From a virus: 20,343 nt of DNA. The notes under the pieces are model-generated. The model was not told the DNA's origin, made no database searches, and saw nothing but the letters and a program-made list of their open reading frames with translations. Shown here piece by piece: positions 1 to 5,293 of this stretch (position 1 is its first letter; every line of letters starts with the position of its first letter). A program made the translations under genes and the position numbers. Location of the stretch: the IMG/VR virus record IMGVR_UViG_3300025896_000233, positions 1 through 20,343 of that record. One strand, given 5' to 3'.

Positions 1-169
1 AAGAGTTAAGAAGTTCAACATTTTGAAGTGTTTTAGAAAGTTGTCTAACTTCTTTTTCTTTAAGTTCATCAATGAACCTGTTGTAAGACCACCTAACGAC
101 ACTAGAGTATTGCTTTAAGATAGGTGTTAAGTCTATTGATGATTTGTATGGAAGCTTAATCGTTTTCAC
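1..169 (-). CDS. tnpB: TnpB-type transposon nuclease, N-terminal part (cut by window edge)
   Basis: Reading leftward from a GTG at 169-167, the frame stays open to the window edge (56 codons). It begins MKTIKLPYKSS and continues through YSSVVRWSYNRF, which resembles the start of TnpB, the RNA-guided nuclease carried by IS605/IS607-type elements. The start overlaps the last 14 bases of the upstream recombinase gene, the usual tnpA-tnpB arrangement in IS607 elements, and this decides the GTG start. The RuvC-like catalytic part, the zinc finger and the guide-RNA end of the element lie outside the window, so activity cannot be judged. The family call rests on a short N-terminal match plus the gene order. 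Confidence 0.75.
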   Translation of the reverse strand, partial: MKTIKLPYKSSIDLTPILKQYSSVVRWSYNRFIDELKEKEVRQLSKTLQNVELLNS

Positions 170-746
170 TTTCTAGTATTTTCTTTAAAGCGTTTAATTC
201 TTTTCTTCTGTTAGAATACATTTTCATTGAAAAATGATGAATGATTGAAATTAAGTCTTGTGTTAGTTCAGTTTGAAAATCTTCTTCTTTAGTCAAGTTA
301 ACCACTTCAATTTTAGTACCGTATTTTTGAAAGATGTATTCAAAATAGTTATACCCGAATCTAGATAATCTGTCTTTGTATGAAATGAAGACTTTGTTTA
401 TTTTGTTTTGTACAATTAGGTCGATCAGTTGGTTTAGTTCTTTTCTATTTTCGTTCATTCCTGATGCAATATCTTTGAAAATGAAATCTGCTTTGTAGCC
501 ATTAGAGATTGCATATTCTTTTAATATTTGTTCTTGTTTAGCTAGATCTTCTTTTTGTTTAGTGTTTGATACACGACAATATATTGCATTTTGTCTAGTT
601 TCATCATTTTCTAGAGTATCTTCAAGCCAGTAAAAATAAATTTGATTGACAATTTTATATTTAACTGTGCCTTTCTTCCGTCTTTCATAAAGAGCTTGAT
701 TCGATAAACCTAGTATTTCTTTAAATTCTTTAGCTTTTTTCCACAT
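156..746 (-). CDS. tnpA: IS607-family serine recombinase (transposase TnpA)
   Basis: A 196-residue protein with the two-part IS607 TnpA layout. Residues 1-50 are a MerR-like helix-turn-helix (KEILGLSNQALYERRKKG). The resolvase catalytic domain follows and opens with YCRVSN, where the serine is the expected nucleophile, and continues with the conserved arginine-rich ISYKDRLSRFG segment. The length is normal for the family. These enzymes move their element through a circular intermediate using serine-recombinase chemistry. The gene overlaps tnpB by 14 nt, so the two probably share a transcript. It is read away from the phage replication gene. I see no terminal inverted repeats, which IS607 elements normally lack. 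The right boundary of the element probably lies between about 750 and 790, but no junction is visible. Confidence 0.9.
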   Translation of the reverse strand: MWKKAKEFKEILGLSNQALYERRKKGTVKYKIVNQIYFYWLEDTLENDETRQNAIYCRVSNTKQKEDLAKQEQILKEYAISNGYKADFIFKDIASGMNENRKELNQLIDLIVQNKINKVFISYKDRLSRFGYNYFEYIFQKYGTKIEVVNLTKEEDFQTELTQDLISIIHHFSMKMYSNRRKELNALKKILESEND

Positions 747-789
747 AATTTGTTATGTTATATTCTATATATCAAAAAGACTATAGATT

Positions 790-972
790 TTATCTCAAAT
801 TATTGAAAGCACTTAATATTTGTTTTTTTGATTCAAGAATTTGTTTAGCTTTTGTTTTTAAAGCTTCTTTAACTACGTGACTTAATGTGAAACCGTTAGC
901 TCTTATGATTTCCATTGCGATTACTGATTCTTCATCTACATTAAACGTTTTAAGAATGTGTTTGTTTTTCAT
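790..972 (-). CDS. Small ribbon-helix-helix (CopG/Arc-like) DNA-binding protein
   Basis: Sixty residues. The N-terminal part (ILKTFNVDEESVIAMEII, then NGFTLSHVVKEALK) has the length and hydrophobic pattern of a strand followed by two helices, as in ribbon-helix-helix dimers. The C-terminal 20 residues are lysine-rich. Such proteins are usually short repressors that bind tandem or inverted sites of 4-8 bp. The gene is transcribed divergently from the replication-initiator gene, and the control region between them holds four copies of ACTATTTY in helical phase plus a 19-bp dyad. A role as autorepressor or switch for that region is a reasonable inference. The ATG at 972 follows a leader rich in A on the coding strand and without a Shine-Dalgarno sequence. 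Family assignment is by pattern only. An RHH antitoxin is possible, but I see no toxin partner. Confidence 0.6.
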   Translation of the reverse strand: MKNKHILKTFNVDEESVIAMEIIRANGFTLSHVVKEALKTKAKQILESKKQILSAFNNLR

Positions 973-997
973 GTTGTTGTTGTTTTTATTTAATATT

Positions 998-1010
998 ATT
1001 ATATATCTAT
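998..1010 (-). promoter_or_regulatory. Promoter-like box for the leftward RHH gene
   Basis: On the minus strand this reads ATAGATATATAAT, sharing the 12-mer TAGATATATAAT with the rightward box at 1119-1130. It lies 26 nt upstream of the RHH start codon. The divergent pairing suggests -10-like promoter elements. No convincing -35 element is present. Confidence 0.45.
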
Positions 1011-1040
1011 TAGTTCTATGTAAATATGCAGCTTTCAGTG

Positions 1041-1118
1041 ACTATTTTAAAAATTTGAAACAATGTTTCAAAAATAGTTTAAAATAGTTGCTTGCACACT
1101 AAAACATTCGACTATTTC
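1041..1118. promoter_or_regulatory. Operator-like array: four ACTATTTY sites plus a dyad
   Basis: The octamer ACTATTTY occurs at 1041-1048 and 1111-1118 on the plus strand and, as its complement, at 1071-1078 and 1081-1088. All spacings (30, 10 and 30 bp) are multiples of ten, so the sites face nearly the same side of the helix. Between the first two lies a perfect 9-bp dyad, TTTGAAACAATGTTTCAAA, at 1054-1072. The array sits between divergent promoter-like boxes and next to an RHH-type gene, so a repressor-binding region is the natural reading. Binding itself is inferred. Confidence 0.5.
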
Positions 1119-1129
1119 TAGATATATAA
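1117..1129 (+). promoter_or_regulatory. Promoter-like box TCTAGATATATAA, copy 1
   Basis: This 13-mer recurs exactly at 2694-2706 and 3698-3710, and a 12-mer variant lies on the opposite strand at 998-1009. This copy overlaps the fourth ACTATTTY site and stands 114 nt before the initiator ATG, leaving room for a structured 5' leader. No standard -35 hexamer is obvious. Confidence 0.45.
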
Positions 1130-1174
1130 TATGTAACAAATAAACAAATATACGTCAGTAAAAGACTTTAAAAC

Positions 1175-1213
1175 CGGAGAACCAGGGGGTAGCTACCCTG
1201 GTTCGTCTCTCCG
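1175..1213 (+). promoter_or_regulatory. GC-rich hairpin in the leader of the initiator gene
   Basis: An 8-bp perfect stem (AACCAGGG at 1180-1187 with CCCTGGTT at 1196-1203) sits inside an outer 5-bp stem (CGGAG 1175-1179 with CTCCG 1209-1213), with a 5-nt bulge on the 3' side. The loop itself contains the palindrome GGTAGCTACC. It stands out in very AT-rich surroundings and lies 31 nt before the start codon. No T-tract follows, so a terminator is unlikely. It could be an RNA control element or a protein-binding site. Confidence 0.55.
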
Positions 1214-1243
1214 TAAAGAGAAAAAATTAAAAAGACGAATAAA

Positions 1244-2575
1244 ATGGAAAACAGTACTACACAAGTACACAAATTCAGTGTACAAATCTCAACAATTTTA
1301 GGAAACGTAGAAAAAACATTAATTTTTGAACGTATAGCGTTCATTCTTGACATGAATAAAAATAAAGAAGAATGTAAAGATGAAAATGGAGTAATATGGT
1401 CTTATTCTACTTTAGATGATTTTCATGAAATGTATAGTTATATCAATAGAACAAAAATTAAAAATATAGTTGATGAACTTGAAAAAATGGGGTTAATCAT
1501 TTTAAGAAACGATAACAAAATAAAGTTTAAAAAGACATTTTCTTTCTCATTATCTCAAAAAGGAACAAGATTATTAGAAATTAATTCAGATAAAAGACAT
1601 CCAATTAATATAGAAATAGCTAAATCTTTAGGATTGAATGATTCTATTTTATTTAATCATATACAACTTTGGATTTGTAACAATATCAAATCAAAAACTA
1701 ATCTTCGTGAAGACAAATATTGGACATTTGATTCTATAGATAAATTACATATCAAATTTCCTTATTTAACAAGAAACGAAATCAAATTATCTTTAAAAAG
1801 ACTAGAAACAAAAGAACTTATTTTATCTAGTAGTTTCAATACACATAAGTATGACAAGACTAAATGGTACACATTAACAGAAAAGGGAGTAGTACTTGCA
1901 AATCAAAAAGTCTTAGGCTTTTATGAAAAAGTCTTAGGCTTTTATGAAAAAGTCTTAGGCTTTTATGAAAAAGTCCAACCTATACCAGATATAGAACAAG
2001 ATAAAGAAACAATAATAGAAGAAAAAAATAGAACCTTAAGGAATAAGGAGCAGGTGCAAGCTATTTTTGATATTGAAAACATTTCTACTCAAGAATCTAC
2101 TTCATTCGATAATCAACAAGTGAAACTTGAAACACAAGAATCTACTTTACAGGATAATAAACAAGATATTGAAGATTGGTTTAGTAATATAGAAAAACTA
2201 GAATCTACTTCATTCGATAATCAACAAGTGAAACTTGAAACACAAGAATCTACTTTACAGGATAATAAACAAGTTAAACTTGAAGGTGCAAAACCTAAAG
2301 AATATATTGATAAGAATGGTAATTCTTTCTATAAACTTAGGTTGCATGTTTACAATCCATTTGAAAAACTTGATAGTGAAGGAAATGTTTATTTACCTAT
2401 TCATGAATCGCCTAATGTTAGAAAAATAGATAACTATACTAAAGACATAATGCATAACTGGAGAATTATTTACGGTAAAGATTTCTATCAAAAAAACGAT
2501 AGAACAATCAAGCAAGTTGCAATTGAAGTTGAACTCGATAATGAAAGCTTACATTTTACTGAATTTTATAGTTAA
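1244..2575 (+). CDS. Winged-helix replication-initiator-like protein with internal DNA repeats
   Basis: The 443-residue protein appears to have two winged-helix modules. Residues about 24-112 include a WSYSTLDDFHEMYSYINRTKIKN segment (given here only as landmarks around 52-73). Residues about 120-215 contain YWTFDSI, FPYLTRNEIKLSLKRLE and KWYTLTEKG. The second pattern is common in phage replication or replisome-organiser proteins. Residues 222-242 are three tandem copies of KVLGFYE, each encoded by an identical 21-bp unit. Residues about 284-355 carry repeated ESTxxDNxQ segments from a 74-bp DNA duplication. The rest of the middle is polar and probably unstructured. The C-terminal 90 residues form a distinct domain I do not recognise. 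The position beside a divergent RHH gene, and DNA repeats in mid-gene, recall lambda O, whose origin lies inside its coding sequence. A role in replication initiation is inferred; a transcriptional regulator is the alternative. Confidence 0.65.
   Translation: MENSTTQVHKFSVQISTILGNVEKTLIFERIAFILDMNKNKEECKDENGVIWSYSTLDDFHEMYSYINRTKIKNIVDELEKMGLIILRNDNKIKFKKTFSFSLSQKGTRLLEINSDKRHPINIEIAKSLGLNDSILFNHIQLWICNNIKSKTNLREDKYWTFDSIDKLHIKFPYLTRNEIKLSLKRLETKELILSSSFNTHKYDKTKWYTLTEKGVVLANQKVLGFYEKVLGFYEKVLGFYEKVQPIPDIEQDKETIIEEKNRTLRNKEQVQAIFDIENISTQESTSFDNQQVKLETQESTLQDNKQDIEDWFSNIEKLESTSFDNQQVKLETQESTLQDNKQVKLEGAKPKEYIDKNGNSFYKLRLHVYNPFEKLDSEGNVYLPIHESPNVRKIDNYTKDIMHNWRIIYGKDFYQKNDRTIKQVAIEVELDNESLHFTEFYS
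1905..1975 (+). repeat. Three 21-bp tandem repeats (iteron-like)
   Basis: Three nucleotide-identical 21-bp units, plus the first 8 bases of a fourth, lie in frame in the initiator gene. Each unit contains AAAAGTCTTAGGCTTTT, a 17-bp imperfect palindrome with a single mismatched pair (positions 6 and 12) around its centre. The 21-bp period is two helical turns. An AT-rich stretch follows at about 1985-2040. This combination fits an iteron set at a replication origin, though no copy has been tested. Confidence 0.6.
2092..2273 (+). repeat. 74-bp direct repeat, two exact copies
   Basis: Positions 2092-2165 and 2200-2273 are identical over 74 bp, offset by 108 bp (36 codons). Each copy itself contains two related segments beginning GAATCTACTT, so four ESTxxDNxQ peptide units result. 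Perfect identity, with no silent changes, indicates a recent duplication or DNA-level constraint. Confidence 0.9.
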
Positions 2576-2586
2576 TTGATAACAAA

Positions 2587-2652
2587 CTAGAAGTTCTTGA
2601 ATAGATAACAAAAAGGAATTATCTTATTACACACAAGAACTTCTAGCTTTTT
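2587..2652 (+). terminator. Bipartite intrinsic terminator after the initiator gene
   Basis: A perfect 13-bp stem (CTAGAAGTTCTTG at 2587-2599 with CAAGAACTTCTAG at 2634-2646) encloses a second stem (AGATAA 2603-2608 with TTATCT 2619-2624). The outer stem is followed at once by CTTTTTCCC. It begins 11 nt after the stop codon and should separate this transcript from the HNH and packaging genes. Confidence 0.8.
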
Positions 2653-2693
2653 CCCTACCCATAAAAGCAACCGCCCACATCGCTTTCTTCTTC

Positions 2694-2706
2694 TCTAGAT
2701 ATATAA
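2694..2706 (+). promoter_or_regulatory. Promoter-like box TCTAGATATATAA, copy 2
   Basis: This is an exact copy of the 13-mer at 1117-1129. It ends 2 nt before the ATG of the HNH gene and lies just past a strong terminator, where a new promoter is expected. If it is a -10 element, the transcript would be nearly leaderless, or the real start codon would be ATG 2772. Confidence 0.45.
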
Positions 2707-2708
2707 AT

Positions 2709-3134
2709 ATGAAAGCAAAAACAAGACGTTCACGTAAACAATCACTCCCTTTTACAAGAAATGCTTCAACAATGACTGAATCTCAATTCTTTTCAATGAT
2801 AAGAAGCACGCTTCGATCTAAATTTCGTTACTGGAAACCAATGATAATAGCGTTGAACGCTTCAAGCAGACCAAATGAAAGCTCAAACAAACGCCTCAAG
2901 AAAGAATTTCAATGCAAAATCTGCCAAAATTGGTTCAAACGAGCAGATGTACAAATAGATCACATTATCCCTTGTGGAAGCTTATCTTCATATGAAGATG
3001 TTGTTCCTTTTATTCAAAACCTTACTAATGAAGACCCTCTTTCTTATCAAGTTCTTTGCAAACCATGTCATCAAACAAAGACAAATGAAGAAAGACAAAC
3101 TAAGCATGCAAAACAAGCATCCTCGATCATTTAG
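2709..3134 (+). CDS. HNH endonuclease
   Basis: A 141-residue protein with a basic N-terminus and a C-terminal zinc-bound HNH fold: C69-x2-C72, D84-H85 within QIDHIIP, and C117-x2-C120-H121. D-H is the usual metal and base-activating pair, and the four cysteines hold the structural zinc. The N-terminal TRNASTMTES segment (residues 17-25) resembles the start of HNH proteins I know from Bacteroidota phages, which favours ATG 2709 over ATG 2772. In many phages an HNH nuclease next to the terminase helps DNA packaging, but this one is about 1.8 kb upstream of the small terminase, so recombination or homing-like roles remain possible. Confidence 0.88.
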   Translation: MKAKTRRSRKQSLPFTRNASTMTESQFFSMIRSTLRSKFRYWKPMIIALNASSRPNESSNKRLKKEFQCKICQNWFKRADVQIDHIIPCGSLSSYEDVVPFIQNLTNEDPLSYQVLCKPCHQTKTNEERQTKHAKQASSII

Positions 3135-3170
3135 CATAACTATAACTACACATCTAATATAACATATATA

Positions 3171-3710
3171 ATGAAACATCGTCCCATCCTTAAGTCTCCC
3201 CTACTACAACCTGCAATTCTTGTAGACTCCAATTCTATTCCTTACACAGGTTTCTCTTCACTTGCACTTCTTTTTAAATATACAGCTACAATCCAAAATG
3301 AAGACATTCAATATGTTCTTGAAGAAGACTATCTCAATAAATTCGGTCAAACACCTTATTATATTCAAAATGTGCTCACTAAAAAACTAGATTTCAAGCA
3401 TGTTCGCTACAATATCTTTCATCAATTCCAGGGACAAACACATAAACATCTCTCTTTTAAAGAACTTATCGATTTCTTAGGATATAGAAGACTTGATGGC
3501 GTAGAGAACTATGTAATGAACGATTACGATAATTTCCTCTATCCCAAGTGGAGAGCTAAACTTAGCCCAATTTTCATAACAATTTATTCACAAATCTTCT
3601 CTAAACTAGATAAAGACACAGTTTTTGACTGGAAATCAGGGCTAGAATGGCATAAACCCTATCCCCCTTTCGAACATTTTAAAAAGAACTACAAAACTCT
3701 AGATATATAA
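3171..3710 (+). CDS. Conserved-looking protein of unknown function
   Basis: 179 residues, no signal peptide, no membrane segment and no catalytic motif that I recognise. The sequence is rich in aromatics (many Tyr and Phe) and has an acidic patch near residues 42-54 (NEDIQYVLEEDY). The C-terminus is W-, P- and F-rich. It starts at an ATG after an AT-only leader (a TATATAATG context) and follows the HNH gene by 36 nt, so the two are probably co-transcribed. Its final codons and stop contain the third TCTAGATATATAA box. I cannot assign a function. Regular base composition and an uninterrupted length support it as a real gene. Confidence 0.7.
   Translation: MKHRPILKSPLLQPAILVDSNSIPYTGFSSLALLFKYTATIQNEDIQYVLEEDYLNKFGQTPYYIQNVLTKKLDFKHVRYNIFHQFQGQTHKHLSFKELIDFLGYRRLDGVENYVMNDYDNFLYPKWRAKLSPIFITIYSQIFSKLDKDTVFDWKSGLEWHKPYPPFEHFKKNYKTLDI
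3698..3710 (+). promoter_or_regulatory. Promoter-like box TCTAGATATATAA, copy 3
   Basis: This is an exact copy of the 13-mer at 1117 and 2694. Here it also encodes the last codons and stop of the preceding gene, so chance cannot be excluded. It lies 19 nt before the ATG at 3730. Confidence 0.3.
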
Positions 3711-3729
3711 AACAAAACCACACCTCCTC

Positions 3730-3984
3730 ATGACAGAACAAGAATTTCTAGAACAACAAGGAAAATACTTCCATATTCGTCTACTTAAATTCTACTATTT
3801 AGCAAAAAAGGAACAAGCAATTGTAGAAAACTCAGACATTCTTCATTTTGAATTCAAAGAAGGGACTTATGACATTTCTCTTTATGACCTCAAAACCAAA
3901 GCAGATGCAGAAACAATTCAATTCTTTGACGAACACAATCTAGACACTGCACCTATACTTCCCTCACCAAAAATTTCAAAATAA
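3730..3984 (+). CDS. Small acidic protein of unknown function
   Basis: 84 residues, acidic, and mixed helical in appearance at the N-terminus (TEQEFLEQQGKYFHIRLLKFYYLAKKEQ). No motif is recognised. Its stop codon TAATG overlaps the start of the sigma-like gene by one base, so the two are translationally coupled, and it may act with that protein. Such a pairing suggests a regulatory partner, but nothing in the sequence proves it. The next best reading is simply an operon-filler protein of the phage. Confidence 0.65.
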   Translation: MTEQEFLEQQGKYFHIRLLKFYYLAKKEQAIVENSDILHFEFKEGTYDISLYDLKTKADAETIQFFDEHNLDTAPILPSPKISK

Positions 3985-4493
3985 TGAATCTAGATAATAA
4001 ACGTTACAAAAAACTTTTTAACTTTGCAAAGATAATATGCAAGAAATCGTCAATTCTTCCTGAAGACCTTCTTAATGACACTATTCTACATTTCATTGAA
4101 AGAGAAACTCATGAAGACAAACTAACAGATTCTTACATTTTTACTTCACTACGAAACCGCTTCCTCTTAGAAATAGCTCGCTATAAAAGAAGACAAAATG
4201 TCATATCTCAGACCCAAGCCCAAACATTTAAAGTTAATCACATTCCCCATCCTATTCATAATGAAACAGATATCGACTTTCAAGAAGAAGACAACATCAC
4301 CTCTTCAAAACTTAAGACAATTGAGGATGTTATACTTTCCTTACGACATTACGAACAACTCCTCTACAAACTCCACTTTATCGATGGAATTTCACAAAGA
4401 GAAATTGCCCGTAACATTAACCTCTCTCATGTCTCAATCAATAAAAGAATAAATCGAATCAAGCTCCTCGTGCAAGAAACGCACGCCCTCTAA
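3984..4493 (+). CDS. Phage RNA polymerase sigma-factor-like protein
   Basis: 169 residues with the two-domain layout of small ECF-type sigma factors. Residues about 8-72 resemble region 2 (LFNFAKIICK, ILPEDLLNDTILHFIE, then FTSLRNRFLLEIARYKRR). A polar linker spans 73-110. Residues about 112-165 are a region-4 helix-turn-helix (LSLRHYEQLLYKLHFIDGIS, then QREIARNINLSHVSINKRI), which would read the -35 element. Region 4 is the clearer match. It starts inside the stop of the preceding gene and stands just before the terminase genes, a place where phages often encode a late-gene activator. It may redirect host RNA polymerase to phage promoters, and the repeated boxes in this window are candidate targets. 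A plain HTH regulator remains possible. Confidence 0.75.
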   Translation: MNLDNKRYKKLFNFAKIICKKSSILPEDLLNDTILHFIERETHEDKLTDSYIFTSLRNRFLLEIARYKRRQNVISQTQAQTFKVNHIPHPIHNETDIDFQEEDNITSSKLKTIEDVILSLRHYEQLLYKLHFIDGISQREIARNINLSHVSINKRINRIKLLVQETHAL

Positions 4494-4512
4494 ACAAATA
4501 AAAATAATAACA

Positions 4513-4893
4513 ATGGCAAAAAGAAAAATTAAACTAGAAAATCTAGTAGAAGAACAATCAACACAATCTCTACCCTTATCAGGAATAGGAGATATAATAG
4601 CAAGCGTAACAACTGCATTAGGAATAGAAAAATGCGATGGTTGCGAATCGAGACAAAGAGCACTCAACAATCTATTCCCTTTCCTCCATCTATCACGTCC
4701 ATACACAAATGACGAAATAGACTTTATCATCAAGATAACATCAACAAACACTTTACAAAACGACGATGTAAATTACCTATTCGCACTCTACAACTCAGTC
4801 TTCCCATCAAGAAATATACTAAAAAGATGCAATTGCCCTGGACTAATCTCTACAATGATAACAAGACTAGACGCATTCATCGTTAGAGGATAA
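4513..4893 (+). CDS. Conserved phage protein with CxxC and CxC motifs
   Basis: 126 residues. The segment GIGDIIASVTTALGI followed by CDGC, RQRALNNLFPF resembles a short protein often found just before the terminase in Bacteroidota phages. Its function is not known to me. C41-x2-C44 and a later CNC near residue 108 could bind zinc. It sits between the sigma-like gene (19-nt gap) and the putative small terminase, which suggests a role in packaging or late control. The leader is A-rich with no Shine-Dalgarno sequence, as elsewhere. Confidence 0.75.
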   Translation: MAKRKIKLENLVEEQSTQSLPLSGIGDIIASVTTALGIEKCDGCESRQRALNNLFPFLHLSRPYTNDEIDFIIKITSTNTLQNDDVNYLFALYNSVFPSRNILKRCNCPGLISTMITRLDAFIVRG

Positions 4894-4933
4894 ACAAAAC
4901 ACAATACTTGAGTATTAAAATAAAACAAATCCT

Positions 4934-5293
4934 ATGCCATTCATAAAAGGTCAAAGTGGTTATCCAGCTGGTAGAGCAAAGGGATCACTTAATAAAGATA
5001 CAAAAGCAATTCGTGCAGCTTATCAAGCACTGATAGAGAACAATCTTCCATTGATACAAGGTTGGATAAATGAAGTCGCAAAACAAGATAAGAACAAAGC
5101 CTTTGAAATGTTAATGAAACTGTCTCCGTTTGTTGTACCAAAACTTACAGAAGAACTAGGACAACCAGAGTCAACAATATTCGTTCTTCCAAAGGGTGTA
5201 GACGTTGTTCAGTTCAATAAAGAACAAAATGAGCTTGATTCTGATGAAAACGAACAAGAAAACGAACAAATAGAGCAAAACGACAACAAATAA
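4934..5293 (+). CDS. Putative terminase small subunit
   Basis: 119 residues. The start (FIKGQSGYPAGRAKGSLNKDT) matches the GQSGNPAGRPKGS-type N-terminus of phage proteins encoded just upstream of large terminases. A helical middle follows (residues about 25-75), then a very acidic tail (ENEQENEQIEQ). Small subunits recognise the packaging site and load the large subunit. The stop codon TAATG overlaps the start of the large subunit by one base, so the two are coupled. Motif plus position make small terminase the best call. No structural evidence is available, and members of this family are sometimes annotated only as DUF5681-like. Confidence 0.7.
   Translation: MPFIKGQSGYPAGRAKGSLNKDTKAIRAAYQALIENNLPLIQGWINEVAKQDKNKAFEMLMKLSPFVVPKLTEELGQPESTIFVLPKGVDVVQFNKEQNELDSDENEQENEQIEQNDNK

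Noticed and set aside
156-746. Phage integrase
   Set aside because: The N-terminal MerR-like domain, short catalytic domain and tnpB overlap fit an IS607 transposase, not a phage serine integrase.
887-1087. 66-codon plus-strand ORF with a hydrophobic segment
   Set aside because: It lies opposite the RHH gene and through the operator array; its hydrophobic stretch comes from T-rich DNA. A shadow of the regulatory region.
1175-1213. tRNA-like fragment (GGTTCG followed by TCTCC, outer CGGAGA/TCTCCG pairing) that could be an attP or tRNA end
   Set aside because: The T-arm does not pair (CCTGG has no CCAGG after the loop) and no D or anticodon arm is present. The simple hairpin explains the bases better, and no tyrosine or large serine integrase is in view.
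1905-1975. CRISPR-like array
   Set aside because: The units are directly adjacent with no spacers, and are in frame in a coding region. They are tandem repeats.
2235-2429. 64-codon overlapping plus-strand ORF in the initiator gene
   Set aside because: It is out of frame with a much better supported gene and has a low-complexity composition.
4900-4920. AATACT-TG-AGTATT inverted repeat before the small terminase gene
   Set aside because: The arms are only 6 bp in AT-rich DNA, the loop is too short for an RNA hairpin, and no second copy was seen.
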